From positions 2,368,001 to 2,432,000 of the forward strand of contig NZ_CP033365.1 of the NCBI RefSeq assembly GCF_013170825.1: a stretch of DNA of 64,000 nt, given 5' to 3'. The notes beneath the pieces were generated by a model. It was not told the DNA's origin and searched no databases. It saw nothing but the letters and a program-made list of their open reading frames with translations. Shown piece after piece: positions 53,678 through 62,854 of this stretch. Source of the DNA: Mesorhizobium sp. NZP2298 (GTDB lineage Bacteria; Pseudomonadota; Alphaproteobacteria; Rhizobiales; Rhizobiaceae). A program made the position numbers and the translations under genes. Position 1 is the first letter of the stretch. Each line of letters starts with the position of its first letter.

Positions 53678-55557
53678 TGACAGCCGTCTATCGCTGGTTC
53701 GAGAACTGGGTCTATCCATTCAGGGAGCCGGCGAATCTTCGGCCACCGGCGGGCGTCGGCGGTTTTCTCTGGCATTATGTCGGCCAGGCGAAATTCGCCT
53801 TCTTCGCCATGCTGGTCATCGGCGGCATCGCGCCGCTGGTCGAAGCCGGCCTGTTCTACTTCGTCGGGCGGCTTGTCGATATTCTCGACCAGCTTCCCGG
53901 CGAGCGCAGCTGGCATGCGTTGTGGACCGCCGCCGGCCCGGAGCTTGTCTTCATGGTCGCGGTGGTGCTGGTCATCCGCACCATCGTCGTCGGCCTGTCG
54001 GCGCTGGTCGACGAGCAGACGATCACGCCCGGCTTCTACAATCTGGTGCGCTGGCAGGCGCATCGCCACGTCTCGCGCCAGTCCTACGCATTCTTCCAGA
54101 ACGATTTCGCCGGCCGCATCGCCACCAAGGTCTGGCAGGCGGGCCAGGCCACGGGCGACCTGATGGAGAGCTTCATCGAGGTCGTCTGGTTCATGCTCGT
54201 CTATACGGTCACGACGCTGGCGCTGGTCGCGGGGCTCGATCTCAGGCTGGCGGCGCTGGTGGTGATCTGGATCGTGGCCTTTGGCTGGCTGGCCAGGCTC
54301 TATTTGCCGGCGATCCGCAAGCATGCCGAGGCGACCGCCGAGGCGGGCTCGATGATCAATGGCCGCATCGTCGATTCCTATTCCAACGTGCAGACGCTGA
54401 AGCTGTTCGCGGCCGACGGCGACGACCGCTACATCAGGAATGGCTTCGACATCTATCTCGACGCGCTGCGTCCTTTCACCCGCAGGCTGACCGGCGTGCG
54501 CATGGCGCTGACGACTTTGTCGGGCATCATGATCACGGCGATCGGCTGTTTTGCCGTCTATCTCTGGGTCGAGGGCTCGATCACCGTCGGCGCGGTCGCC
54601 TTCACGCTGTCGCTGGTGCTCAGGCTCAACATGCTGCTCGGCCGGCTGATGATGCAGCTCAACAGCATTCTGCGGAATCTCGGCGTGCTGGAGAATTCCA
54701 AGGCGCTGATCTCGCAGCCGCTCGGGCTCACCGACGCACCCGATGCGAAGGAGCTCGTCGTCGCCGGCGGGCGCATCGACGTGAAGAATGTCGAGTTTCA
54801 CTACGGCAAGGGGTTCGGTGTACTGAACGGCATCGACCTTGTCGTGCGGCCAGGCGAGAAGGTCGGGCTGGTCGGGCCGTCGGGTGCCGGCAAGACGACG
54901 CTCGCCAATCTGATCCTGCGGCTCTACGACCTGGAAAGCGGTTCCATCACCATCGATGGCCAGAATGTTTCCCAGGTAACGCAGAACTCGTTGCGCGCCA
55001 ATATCGGCGTCGTCAGCCAGGACACCGCGCTGTTCCACCGCTCGCTGCGCGACAACATCAAGCTCGGCATGCCCGACGCGACCGATGCCGAGGTGATCGC
55101 GGCGGCGAGGAAGGCCGAGGCGCATGATTTCATCCTGGGTCTGCGGGACAACCGGGACCGTGCCGGCTACGAAGCCTTTGTCGGTGAGCGCGGCGTGAAA
55201 CTGTCGGGCGGCCAGCGCCAGCGTGTGGCGATCGCGCGTGTCTTCCTCAAGGACGCGCCGATCCTGATCCTAGACGAGGCGACCTCGGCGCTCGATTCCG
55301 ACATCGAGGCGGCGATCCAGGAGAACCTCACCCGGTTGATGGAGAACAAGACGGTCATCGCCATCGCCCACCGGCTGTCGACGATCGCCGCGCTCGACCG
55401 CCTGGTGGTGCTGGATGGCGGCCGCATCGTCGAACAAGGCACGCACGACGAACTGGTGGCGCTCGACGGGCTCTATGCGCGGCTGTGGAAGCGGCAGTCC
55501 GGCGGCTTCCTCTATCACGAGGAAAGCGTGCTCGAAGAGACGCGGCCGGCGGAGTAG
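53674..55557 (+). CDS. ABC exporter half (ABCB type), second subunit
   Basis: The 627-residue protein is similar in layout to its neighbour: six spans, then Walker A GPSGAGKTTLANLILRLYDLESG, Q-loop VSQDTALFHRS, signature KLSGGQRQRVAIARV, Walker B LILDEATSALDSD and H-loop IAHRLST. Both subunits keep consensus catalytic motifs, so neither site looks degenerate. The two genes probably arose by duplication. A GNAT gene starts 4 bp after the stop. Confidence 0.92.
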   Translation: MMTAVYRWFENWVYPFREPANLRPPAGVGGFLWHYVGQAKFAFFAMLVIGGIAPLVEAGLFYFVGRLVDILDQLPGERSWHALWTAAGPELVFMVAVVLVIRTIVVGLSALVDEQTITPGFYNLVRWQAHRHVSRQSYAFFQNDFAGRIATKVWQAGQATGDLMESFIEVVWFMLVYTVTTLALVAGLDLRLAALVVIWIVAFGWLARLYLPAIRKHAEATAEAGSMINGRIVDSYSNVQTLKLFAADGDDRYIRNGFDIYLDALRPFTRRLTGVRMALTTLSGIMITAIGCFAVYLWVEGSITVGAVAFTLSLVLRLNMLLGRLMMQLNSILRNLGVLENSKALISQPLGLTDAPDAKELVVAGGRIDVKNVEFHYGKGFGVLNGIDLVVRPGEKVGLVGPSGAGKTTLANLILRLYDLESGSITIDGQNVSQVTQNSLRANIGVVSQDTALFHRSLRDNIKLGMPDATDAEVIAAARKAEAHDFILGLRDNRDRAGYEAFVGERGVKLSGGQRQRVAIARVFLKDAPILILDEATSALDSDIEAAIQENLTRLMENKTVIAIAHRLSTIAALDRLVVLDGGRIVEQGTHDELVALDGLYARLWKRQSGGFLYHEESVLEETRPAE

Positions 55558-55561
55558 GCGC

Positions 55562-56050
55562 ATGGGTGGAACGCTCAGCCCAGAGATCGGTTATGAGATC
55601 AAGCGGCTGCGGCCGACCACGCCGGCCTTCGACAGGCTGAAGGACGAGAGCCGGCTGGAAGGCTATTGGATGCTGGTGCGCCTGGCGGATGGCTGGGCAA
55701 GCGGGAATAGCTCTGGCGGCCGCAACAAGTTCCTGAAGCGGGGCGAGGCGCTGTTCGGGGCATGGCATGGCGCCGAACTCGCCGGTGTGTGCGGGCTCAA
55801 CATCGATCCCTATGTCGAGGGCAGGGGCCATGGCCGGGTCCGGCACCTTTTCGTCAGCGCTCCTCACCGTCGCGCCGGCCTTGGTCGCATGCTGGTCGAG
55901 ACCGTCATCGATCGGGCACGCCGCTATTTCACCGTGTTGAACACCCGGGCGCCGCGGGAAGCCTTCATTTTCTATGAACGGCTTGGCTTTCAGCGCGTGG
56001 AAGGCGAAGAATTCGTCACCCATCGCATGGTGTTCGGAAAGGGGTATTGA
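55562..56050 (+). CDS. GNAT-family N-acetyltransferase
   Basis: The 162-residue enzyme has the acetyl-CoA-binding motif A (VRHLFVSAPHRRAGLGRMLVETVIDRA) and the C-terminal motif B (NTRAPREAFIFYERLGFQRV). The N-terminal part binds the acceptor, which is unknown. The start ATG at 55562 is 4 bp after the ABC stop, inside GGAGTAGGCGC that can serve as its ribosome-binding site. It probably shares the ABC transcript, with DUF6665 next. Confidence 0.87.
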   Translation: MGGTLSPEIGYEIKRLRPTTPAFDRLKDESRLEGYWMLVRLADGWASGNSSGGRNKFLKRGEALFGAWHGAELAGVCGLNIDPYVEGRGHGRVRHLFVSAPHRRAGLGRMLVETVIDRARRYFTVLNTRAPREAFIFYERLGFQRVEGEEFVTHRMVFGKGY

Positions 56051-56051
56051 A

Positions 56052-56363
56052 ATGTCCTTGCGTCCGCCATCTCATCCTGCCGCCACCTCGGCCGCTGAAG
56101 CGGCCTTCGACGCGCTTGGGCATGAGGTCCTCGCCGAGAAGGCGGCCGCGCTCGGCCGTGCCGGACAGCGCGTGGAAGAAACCCTGGCCAGACTGCGCGA
56201 CAATGGCGACGAGCAGACGCGCGCCCTTCTGCTCAAGGAGGCGGCCGCCGCGGTGCATGGCTATTTCATCCAGCGAGAACTGTGCGGCCTGCGAAAGCAC
56301 GACGCCGTGATCCGAGAATACGACATCCCCAAAGCCGTGCTGGTCAGGCTCGGCGCCATGTAG
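56052..56363 (+). CDS. DUF6665-like small protein
   Basis: The 103-residue helical protein begins MSLRPPSHPAATSAAEAAFD and has ALGHEVLAEKAAALGRAGQRVEETLARLR and a C-terminal part REYDIPKAVLVRLGAM. I link it to DUF6665, of unknown function. It starts 1 bp after the GNAT stop and is likely the last gene of the transcript that starts with the ABC exporter. No membrane span or signal peptide is visible. Confidence 0.72.
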   Translation: MSLRPPSHPAATSAAEAAFDALGHEVLAEKAAALGRAGQRVEETLARLRDNGDEQTRALLLKEAAAAVHGYFIQRELCGLRKHDAVIREYDIPKAVLVRLGAM

Positions 56364-56366
56364 GGA

Positions 56367-56711
56367 TCACTCCAGCCATTTCGTGATGAAACTGCCGTTC
56401 TCATGGATGTCGGTGGTCTCCAGCGGCCCCGGACCGAGATTGGTGAATTTGTGCGGCGTGTGAGGTGGCACGATGACAATCTGGCCGGCGGAGGCCTCGA
56501 TTTCCTTATCGCCGATGGTGAACAGGCCGGTGCCCTGGCGGATGATGAAAATCTCCGCGTAGGGGTGGGAATGCAGCCGCGGGCCGCCGCCGACATCAGG
56601 CAGGTAGTTGAAGATCAGGCAGGAGTTGGAGCCGTAGGCGCCGCATTCCAACTCGCCCTTCCAGCCGTCGGAACGAACGGCCCATTCCTCACGGTCGATG
56701 ACGTGCGCCAT
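56367..56711 (-). CDS. Cupin-domain protein
   Basis: The 114-residue single-domain cupin has motif 1 GPRLHSHPYAEIFIIRQGTGLF, with the metal-binding His/Glu, and motif 2 GQIVIVPPHTPHKFTNLG. Such proteins bind a metal and act as isomerases, dioxygenases or sensors; no specific activity can be stated. It converges with DUF6665 (3-bp gap) and has no clear partner. Confidence 0.87.
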   Translation of the reverse strand: MAHVIDREEWAVRSDGWKGELECGAYGSNSCLIFNYLPDVGGGPRLHSHPYAEIFIIRQGTGLFTIGDKEIEASAGQIVIVPPHTPHKFTNLGPGPLETTDIHENGSFITKWLE

Positions 56712-57026
56712 GCCAGGGAAGATAGATCACACCGGTGTCCTATGTCGAGGTAAACAAGGACGCCGGATTTTGCTGATATTTCCCGGTTGTTTAGCCGCCT
56801 TTCGCGGCCGTTGCCCGCCTTGCCGCGCAATAGGGGATTTTGTCCCCGCGACAATCTGCCCTTGTGCCTTGACCCGTCTGGACAAAAACGGGCTTCACGC
56901 ATAAACCGAAGTCCAAATGCCGGAGGAATTCGCTAGCCTGTTCGCCATGCGCTGTCGGGTTGGCGTGATTGAGCGGGGAACAAGGCTCGGCCACCGGCGC
57001 GGAAGAGGCGAAAGGATCAGGCACCC
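56712..57026. other. Divergent region, cupin gene and petABC
   Basis: This 315-bp region should hold the petABC promoter. TTGACC lies at about 56869, but no good -10 follows at the usual spacing. A short hairpin GGGGA-TTTTG-TCCCC lies at 56833-56847. AAAGGATCAGG at about 57011 is the petA ribosome-binding site. I see no other gene. Confidence 0.45.
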
Positions 57027-57587
57027 GTGAGCGCAACCGACATCCACGATCCCAACCGTCGAGACTTTCTCTACGTTGCCACCGGCATGGCTGCGGTGGT
57101 CGGCGCGGGTGCCTTCGCATGGCCGTTCATCGACCAGATGCGCCCCGATGCCTCGACGCTGGCGCTCGCCTCGGTCGAGGTCGACGTCTCTTCGCTAACG
57201 CCGGGCATGTCGCTGGTCGTCAAGTGGCGCGGCAAGCCGGTGGTGGTGCGCAACCGCACCGAACAGGAAATGAAGGACGGCGAGGCCGTCAAGCTCGCCG
57301 ATCTCAAGGATCCGATCGCCCGCAACGCCAATCTGCCGGCCGACGCCCCAGCGACCGACGCCAACCGCACCACGCCCGGCAAGGAAGCCTGGATGGTGAT
57401 GGTTCAGGTCTGCACGCATCTGGGTTGTATCCCGCTCGGCCAGGAAGGCGATTTCGGCGGCTGGTTCTGCCCATGCCACGGTTCGCAATACGATACCGCC
57501 GGCCGCATCCGCAAAGGCCCGGCGCCAGAGAACATGGCTGTGCCGGTATTCAAGTTCATTTCCGATACCAAGATCCTTATCGGTTGA
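57027..57587 (+). CDS. petA: Cytochrome bc1 Rieske iron-sulfur subunit
   Basis: The 186-residue subunit has a Tat-like N-terminus ([23 protein letters not shown]) that stays as a membrane anchor. The [2Fe-2S] cluster motifs are CTHLGC (Cys129, His131) and CPCHGS (Cys148, His151). It takes electrons from ubiquinol and passes them to cytochrome c1. The GTG start follows AGGATCAGG. petB starts 16 bp downstream. Confidence 0.95.
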   Translation: MSATDIHDPNRRDFLYVATGMAAVVGAGAFAWPFIDQMRPDASTLALASVEVDVSSLTPGMSLVVKWRGKPVVVRNRTEQEMKDGEAVKLADLKDPIARNANLPADAPATDANRTTPGKEAWMVMVQVCTHLGCIPLGQEGDFGGWFCPCHGSQYDTAGRIRKGPAPENMAVPVFKFISDTKILIG

Positions 57588-57603
57588 GGCAGGGGATATT
57601 TCG

Positions 57604-58905
57604 ATGAGCGAGGGACACTCGACCTATACGCCCAAAACCGGTCTCGGACGCTGGTTCGACGCCCGCATGCCGCTGCCGCGGCTGGTTTATGACAGCTTCA
57701 TCGCTTACCCGGTGCCGCGCAACCTCAACTATGCGTGGACCTTCGGCGGCATCCTGTCGATCATGCTGGTGGCGCAGATCCTGACCGGCATCGTGCTGGC
57801 CATGCATTACTCGAACGACACCACGCTGGCCTTCGATTCGGTCGAGAAGATCATGCGCGACGTGAATTCCGGCTGGCTGTTGCGCTACATGCATGCCAAC
57901 GGCGCCTCGTTCTTCTTCGTCGCCGTCTATATCCACATTTTCCGAGGCCTCTATTACGGCTCCTACAAGACACCGCGCGAACTGCTGTGGATCCTGGGCT
58001 GCATCATCTACCTCCTGATGATGGCGACCGGCTTCATGGGCTATGTGCTGCCATGGGGGCAGATGAGCTTCTGGGGCGCCACCGTCATCACCGGCTTCTT
58101 CAGCGCCATACCGCTGGTCGGCGAGTGGATCCAGCAATTGCTGCTTGGCGGCTTCGCCGTCGACAATCCGACGCTCAACCGCTTCTTCGCGCTGCACTAT
58201 CTGCTGCCGTTCATGATCGCCGGCGTTGTCGTGCTGCACGTCTGGGCACTGCATGTCGTGGGCCAGTCGAACCCGACCGGCATCGAGGTCAAGTCGAAGA
58301 CCGACACCGTCGCCTTCACGCCTTACGCGACGATCAAGGACGCGTTCGGCATGATCGTGTTCCTGTTCTTCTTCGCCTATTTCGTCTTCTACCTGCCGAA
58401 CTATCTCGGCCATCCGGACAACTACACGGTTGCCAACCCATTGAAGACCCCGGCCCACATCGTCCCTGAGTGGTACTTCCTGCCGTTCTACGCGATCCTG
58501 CGCGCCATCACCTTCAATATAGGGCCGATCAACTCCAAGCTCGGCGGCGTGCTGTGCATGTTCGGCGCCATCGCCATGCTGTTCCTGGTGCCGTGGCTCG
58601 ACACTTCGAAGGTGCGCTCGGCTGTCTACCGGCCCTGGTACAAGCTGTTTTTCTGGCTGTTCGTGGCCGATGCCATCCTGCTTGGCTGGCTGGGCTCGCA
58701 GCCGGCGGAAGGCAGCTATGTGTTCATGGCGCAGATGGCAACGCTGTTCTACTTCGCCTTCTTCCTGATCATCATGCCGGTCCTCGGCCTGATCGAGACG
58801 CCGCGCAGGCTGCCGAACTCGATTACCGAGGCGGTGCTGGAGAAGAACAAGGGTGGCAGCGGGCATCCGGCGGGCGCCACGGCCGCACCACAGACCAAGG
58901 GCTGA
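57604..58905 (+). CDS. petB: Cytochrome bc1 cytochrome b subunit
   Basis: The 433-residue membrane protein carries two b hemes and the quinol-oxidising and quinone-reducing sites. Family motifs are [32 protein letters not shown], the heme-ligand His residues in [28 protein letters not shown] and the Qo-site PEWY in [18 protein letters not shown]. The length is typical. AGGGGATATT precedes the ATG. petC follows after 27 bp. Confidence 0.96.
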   Translation: MSEGHSTYTPKTGLGRWFDARMPLPRLVYDSFIAYPVPRNLNYAWTFGGILSIMLVAQILTGIVLAMHYSNDTTLAFDSVEKIMRDVNSGWLLRYMHANGASFFFVAVYIHIFRGLYYGSYKTPRELLWILGCIIYLLMMATGFMGYVLPWGQMSFWGATVITGFFSAIPLVGEWIQQLLLGGFAVDNPTLNRFFALHYLLPFMIAGVVVLHVWALHVVGQSNPTGIEVKSKTDTVAFTPYATIKDAFGMIVFLFFFAYFVFYLPNYLGHPDNYTVANPLKTPAHIVPEWYFLPFYAILRAITFNIGPINSKLGGVLCMFGAIAMLFLVPWLDTSKVRSAVYRPWYKLFFWLFVADAILLGWLGSQPAEGSYVFMAQMATLFYFAFFLIIMPVLGLIETPRRLPNSITEAVLEKNKGGSGHPAGATAAPQTKG

Positions 58906-58932
58906 GCGGTAGAGAATCTAAGGGGATTTGGC

Positions 58933-59790
58933 ATGAAAAAGATTCTCACCTCGCTTGCGCTCATCGGCCTTGTGGCCGCCGGCACCGCGGCGTTCGCGGC
59001 CGAAGAGGCGCACAATGCGGCGGCTCCGACGCATTTCCCGATCAACGAGCCGAAGGAAATGGACTGGAGCTTCACCGGTCCGTTCGGCACCTACGACAAG
59101 GCGCAGCTGCAGCGCGGCCTGAAGGTCTACAAGGAAGTCTGCTCGGCCTGCCATTCGATGAACCTGGTGGCGTTCCGCACGCTGTCGGACCTCGGCTACA
59201 GCGACGCGCAGATCAAGACGCTGGCGGCCGAATACACCATCCATGACGGCCCCAACGATGCCGGCGACATGTTCGACCGTCCGGGCAAGCCGTCGGACCA
59301 TTTCCCGGCGCCGTTCGCCAATGAGCAAGCCGCTGCTGCCTCCAATGGCGGCGCTGCTCCGCCCGACATGTCGCTGCTGGCCAAGGCGCGCGGCGTCGAG
59401 CGCGGCTTTCCGCAGTTCGTCTTCGACATCTTCACCCAGTATGACGCCGGCGGTCCCGACTACATCCATTCGCTGCTGACCGGCTACGACCAGACGCCGC
59501 CGGCCGGCATGGTCATCCCTGAAGGCACGCACTACAACCCGTACTTCATGTCGGGCGTGTCGCTGAAGATGCCCAAGCCGCTCTCCGACGGCCAGGTGAC
59601 CTATGATGACGGCTCGCCGCAGACCGTCGACCAGTACTCCCGCGACGTGGCTGCCTTCCTGGCGTGGGCCGCCGAGCCGCACATGGAGGCCCGCAAGAAG
59701 ATGGGCTTCCGCGTGCTGGTGTTCATGCTTCTGTTCGGCGCGCTCGTCTACATGACCAAGCGCAAGGTGTGGGAAGGCGTGGCGCACTGA
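58933..59790 (+). CDS. petC: Cytochrome bc1 cytochrome c1 subunit
   Basis: The 285-residue subunit has a signal peptide (MKKILTSLALIGLVAAGTAAFA), heme motif CSACHS at residues 70-75, the Met ligand region in KMPKPLS or NPYFMSG segments, and a C-terminal membrane anchor (GFRVLVFMLLFGALVYMTKRKVWEGVAH). It passes electrons to soluble cytochrome c. It is the third gene of the operon, followed by a terminator. Confidence 0.95.
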   Translation: MKKILTSLALIGLVAAGTAAFAAEEAHNAAAPTHFPINEPKEMDWSFTGPFGTYDKAQLQRGLKVYKEVCSACHSMNLVAFRTLSDLGYSDAQIKTLAAEYTIHDGPNDAGDMFDRPGKPSDHFPAPFANEQAAAASNGGAAPPDMSLLAKARGVERGFPQFVFDIFTQYDAGGPDYIHSLLTGYDQTPPAGMVIPEGTHYNPYFMSGVSLKMPKPLSDGQVTYDDGSPQTVDQYSRDVAAFLAWAAEPHMEARKKMGFRVLVFMLLFGALVYMTKRKVWEGVAH

Positions 59791-59813
59791 GCCGCGCCGG
59801 CACCTGAAAATGC

Positions 59814-59840
59814 AAGGGCGCCGAAAGGCGCCCTTTTCTT
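59814..59840 (+). terminator. Intrinsic terminator of petABC
   Basis: AAGGGCGCC-GAAA-GGCGCCCTT followed by TTCTTTT, 24 bp after the petC stop. It has a stable GNRA loop. Confidence 0.9.
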
Positions 59841-59886
59841 TTCGGCCGCTTACCGGCAAAACTGTAAGGCAACGGAACAATTGCCC

Positions 59887-60432
59887 ATGAAATCCTCCCT
59901 AGAAGAGACGCTGCTCTCGGCCATCCGCACCATTCCGGATTACCCCAAGCCAGGCATCCTGTTTCGCGACATCACCACGCTGCTCGGCAATGCGCGCGCC
60001 TTTCGTCGCTCCATCGACGAGCTGGTGCATCCCTATGCCGGGCAGAAGATCGACAAGATCGCCGGCATCGAGGCACGCGGCTTCATCCTGGGTGGCGCCG
60101 TCGCCCATCAGCTCTCGGCCGGCTTCGTGCCGATCCGCAAGAAGGGCAAGCTGCCCTATGAGACGGTGCGCGTCGCCTACAGCCTGGAGTACGGGCTGGA
60201 CGAGATGGAGATGCACAAGGACGGCGTTTCGCCGGGCGAGAAGGTGATCCTGGTCGATGATCTGATCGCCACCGGCGGCACGGCGGAAGCGGCGGTCAGG
60301 CTTCTGCGCCAGATCGGCGCCGATATACTGGCGGCATGCTTCGTCATCGACCTGCCGGATCTGGGCGGGCGCGCCAAGCTCGAGGCACTGGGTGTTCCGG
60401 TAAGGACGCTGATCGGGTTCGAGGGACATTAG
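59887..60432 (+). CDS. apt: Adenine phosphoribosyltransferase
   Basis: The 181-residue enzyme makes AMP from adenine and PRPP in purine salvage. It has the N-terminal [20 protein letters not shown], the adenine pocket [17 protein letters not shown], and the PRPP-binding [22 protein letters not shown] chose the ATG at 59887 ([13 protein letters not shown]); a TTG 6 bp upstream is in the same frame. It is transcribed separately from petABC, after their terminator. Confidence 0.94.
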   Translation: MKSSLEETLLSAIRTIPDYPKPGILFRDITTLLGNARAFRRSIDELVHPYAGQKIDKIAGIEARGFILGGAVAHQLSAGFVPIRKKGKLPYETVRVAYSLEYGLDEMEMHKDGVSPGEKVILVDDLIATGGTAEAAVRLLRQIGADILAACFVIDLPDLGGRAKLEALGVPVRTLIGFEGH

Positions 60433-60438
60433 GTTTTT

Positions 60439-60672
60439 CCCTCGCCCCGTTTGCGGGGAGAGGGAAGCGAGCAACACGAGCGGAGCAAGGTGAGGGGCAA
60501 GTACGACCGTCGAGTTTAAGGCACCACCGCTCGCGCCGCCCCTTATCCGCCCTTCGGGCATGCCGGCCCTTCGCTATCGCTGCGGGCATTCGTCGTTCGG
60601 AAAGCCAAGCAATTGGCTTTCCGTCCGCGTTGCGGACCACTTCTCACCCCCGTAGACGGGGCGGAGGAAGAA
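60439..60672. repeat. Dispersed intergenic repeat region
   Basis: CCCTCGCCCCG pairs with CGGGGAGAGGG at 60439-60464. The region then continues through GCGAGC- and GAGGGGCA-type segments typical of Mesorhizobium-like intergenic repeats, and ends with CCCCCGTAGACGGGGCGG at 60645-60662. It fills the 241 bp between apt and a convergent MaoC gene. No ORF is credible. Confidence 0.6.
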
Positions 60673-60673
60673 A

Positions 60674-61135
60674 TCACTCCACTTTCACCAGCACGGCGCT
60701 CTCAAACTCCAGCACCTTGTCGCCGATCGAATCGAAAGCTTCCGAACGCAGCGACAAAAGCCGCCAGCCGGGACGCGACGAGATCGGGCGATGGGACAGC
60801 GCGGTGCGGGTGAAGGTGACGGTCTCGCCGGCGAAGACCGGTTTCAGCCACTTCAGGTTCTTGAAGCCGGGCGAGGGGCCGAATTCGGGCGCGGGGCCAG
60901 GACCGGTCCACTCGGCGCCCATCCGGGTTTCGAGGTTGAGCTTCATCCAGGTGGCGGCGGTGTGCCAGCCGGAGGCGCAAAGCCCGCCGAGCAGGCTTTT
61001 CCTCGCGGCCTCCTCGTCGATGTGGAAGATCTGAGGGTCGTATTTGCGGGCAAACGCCTTGATGGCCTCGGCTTCGAACTTATGCGAGCCGAGCGTAACG
61101 GTGGTGCCGGTGCGGAAGAATTCGTCCAGGGTCAT
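60674..61135 (-). CDS. MaoC-family dehydratase, second of a pair
   Basis: The 153-residue hot-dog fold protein has the hydratase-2-like motif YDPQIFHIDEEAARKSLLGGLCASGWHTAATWM, with catalytic Asp and His, and KWLKPVFAGETVTFTRT. MaoC proteins hydrate enoyl-CoA thioesters. Its start overlaps the stop of the other MaoC gene (ATGA at 61132), and the two proteins resemble each other, so they probably form a heterodimer. The substrate is unknown. Confidence 0.88.
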   Translation of the reverse strand: MTLDEFFRTGTTVTLGSHKFEAEAIKAFARKYDPQIFHIDEEAARKSLLGGLCASGWHTAATWMKLNLETRMGAEWTGPGPAPEFGPSPGFKNLKWLKPVFAGETVTFTRTALSHRPISSRPGWRLLSLRSEAFDSIGDKVLEFESAVLVKVE

Positions 61136-61602
61136 GCCACATTCCCCGCCGCGTCACGCGTCAGGAACATGACGGAGTTCTCAAGCTCGAAGACACTTTC
61201 GCCACGCTGGTTGACCAGCTCGCTGCGCAAGGTGACGAAACCGAGATGGGGCTTCGACTTCGACAGGCGCTTGGCAATCACGACCATGGTGCCGACCAGC
61301 CTGTCGCCGGCCAGGACCGGCTTCTTCCACCTGACCTGGTCGACGCCGGGCGCACCCTGGCAGGTGGAATCCAAAAGGAACGCGTCGCACCACATGCGCA
61401 TGAACATGGCGCAGGTGTGCCAGCCTGAGGCCGAGAGGCCGCCCAGGATGCTGGCCTTGCCGGCTTCCTCGTCGAGATGCATGGGCTGGGCATCGAATTC
61501 ACTGGCGAATTCGATGATCTCGGCGGCGGTTACCTGTTTGGTGCCGAGGTCGAACGAGGCACCCTCGACGAAATCCTCATAGGCCCATGTCTTTCCGGTC
61601 AT
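61132..61602 (-). CDS. MaoC-family dehydratase, first of a pair
   Basis: The 156-residue hot-dog fold protein has the motif EFDAQPMHLDEEAGKASILGGLSASGWHTCAMFM and RWKKPVLAGDRLVGTMVV, similar in sequence and order to the downstream MaoC protein. The start at 61602 gives MTGKTWAYEDFVEGASFDLG, normal for the family; the longer frame adds 26 unrelated residues. Upstream is corA on the same strand at a distance of 126 bp. Confidence 0.88.
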   Translation of the reverse strand: MTGKTWAYEDFVEGASFDLGTKQVTAAEIIEFASEFDAQPMHLDEEAGKASILGGLSASGWHTCAMFMRMWCDAFLLDSTCQGAPGVDQVRWKKPVLAGDRLVGTMVVIAKRLSKSKPHLGFVTLRSELVNQRGESVFELENSVMFLTRDAAGNVA

Positions 61603-61728
61603 GGTCTGGAATCCGGTTGCGGAACGCGCGACCCGCATGGATCGGCAAACCCGGATGCAGGCCACGGGCGATTTGGTCAAGTCCTTTCTGGTAAGCCAGC
61701 GCCAGCGAAAGGCTGCCGGCGGCAGCGG

Positions 61729-62703
61729 TCAGAGCCAGCCGCGGCGGCGGAAATACCAGAAGGGCAGGATCGCCGACAGGATCATCAGGCCGATGGCGAA
61801 GGGATAGCCAAGCTCCCATTTCAGCTCGGGAATGATATCGAAATTCATGCCGTAGATCGAGGCGACCAGCGTCGGCGGCAGGAAGATGACGGCGGCGACC
61901 GAGAAGATCTTGATGATGGCGTTCTGCTCGATCGAGATCATGCCGAGCGTGGCGTCGAGCAGGAAGGAGATCTTCTGGGACAGGAAGGTGGCGTGGTCGG
62001 CGAGCGACAACACGTCGCGCGACAAGGTCTTGATGCGGGCGCGCACATCCTTGCTCATCTTGGTCTGGGTGGCGACATGGGCAAGGAAGCCGGCGAGGCG
62101 CTGCAGCGAGATCAGGCTGTCGCGGACGGAGGAGGTGATGTCTTCCTTGCGGCCGATGGCTTTGAGCAATTCCTGAAAGTCGCGGTTGCGCTTCGACACC
62201 TTGGTCGAGCGCGCCTCGAAAATGTCGCGCGAAATCCCCTCGATGTCGCGGCCGGCGCGCTCGAGGATATCGGCGAGACGGTCGACGATCGCCTCAAGCA
62301 GGCCAATGAGGATGGTGTCGCCGGTGGTGCAGCCGGTCGCCACCTTCTCGGCGCGCAGCGGGAAGGTCTTGAAGGCCTTGGGTTCATGATAACGGATGGT
62401 GATCAGCCTGTTGCCGGCGAGTGCGAAGGTGACCGGCGACATCAGGGGATCGTCGATCTCGGTCTGCGCGGGCAAGGTGGCGGTCATGAAGTAGGCGCCG
62501 TCCTCGATATAGAGGCGGCTGGAAATCTCGATCTCCTCCATCTCCTCGCGGGTCGGGATGGCGACGCCGAGCCAGCTTTCGATGGTGGCCTCTTCCTCCT
62601 TGGTCGGATTGACCAGGTCGGCCCAGACGACCCTGTCGCCATCCGCCAGCAGGTCATCGACGACGCGCAGGCGGTCATTGTCCACGACAAATGCCTTGAT
62701 CAT
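61729..62703 (-). CDS. corA: Magnesium/cobalt transporter CorA
   Basis: The 324-residue protein is a pentameric Mg2+ channel: a large cytosolic N-terminal domain, a long helix, and two C-terminal spans. The selectivity motif is YGMNFDIIPELKW after the first span (KIFSVAAVIFLPPTLVASI), and the second span FAIGLMILSAILPFWYF ends in a basic tail RRRGWL. A single-gene unit; I see no Mg-riboswitch. Confidence 0.94.
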   Translation of the reverse strand: MIKAFVVDNDRLRVVDDLLADGDRVVWADLVNPTKEEEATIESWLGVAIPTREEMEEIEISSRLYIEDGAYFMTATLPAQTEIDDPLMSPVTFALAGNRLITIRYHEPKAFKTFPLRAEKVATGCTTGDTILIGLLEAIVDRLADILERAGRDIEGISRDIFEARSTKVSKRNRDFQELLKAIGRKEDITSSVRDSLISLQRLAGFLAHVATQTKMSKDVRARIKTLSRDVLSLADHATFLSQKISFLLDATLGMISIEQNAIIKIFSVAAVIFLPPTLVASIYGMNFDIIPELKWELGYPFAIGLMILSAILPFWYFRRRGWL

Positions 62704-62854
62704 CGCCAGATCTCCCCTGCGAAGGTGCGTTCGGATTGCGCGTCGTGTCGGATTGCACGGCCTTCGTCGTGTACGCGACCGTGTGCCTGCCGCTTAGACC
62801 CGTGGCATGACAAAATCAAGACAAGCCCACCAGGGACAGGCCGGTATCGGCCGC

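Noticed and set aside
53575..55125. Minus-strand ORF of 516 codons
   Set aside because: It is antisense to the two ABC exporter genes and His/Asp/Arg-rich, a shadow of GC-rich coding DNA.
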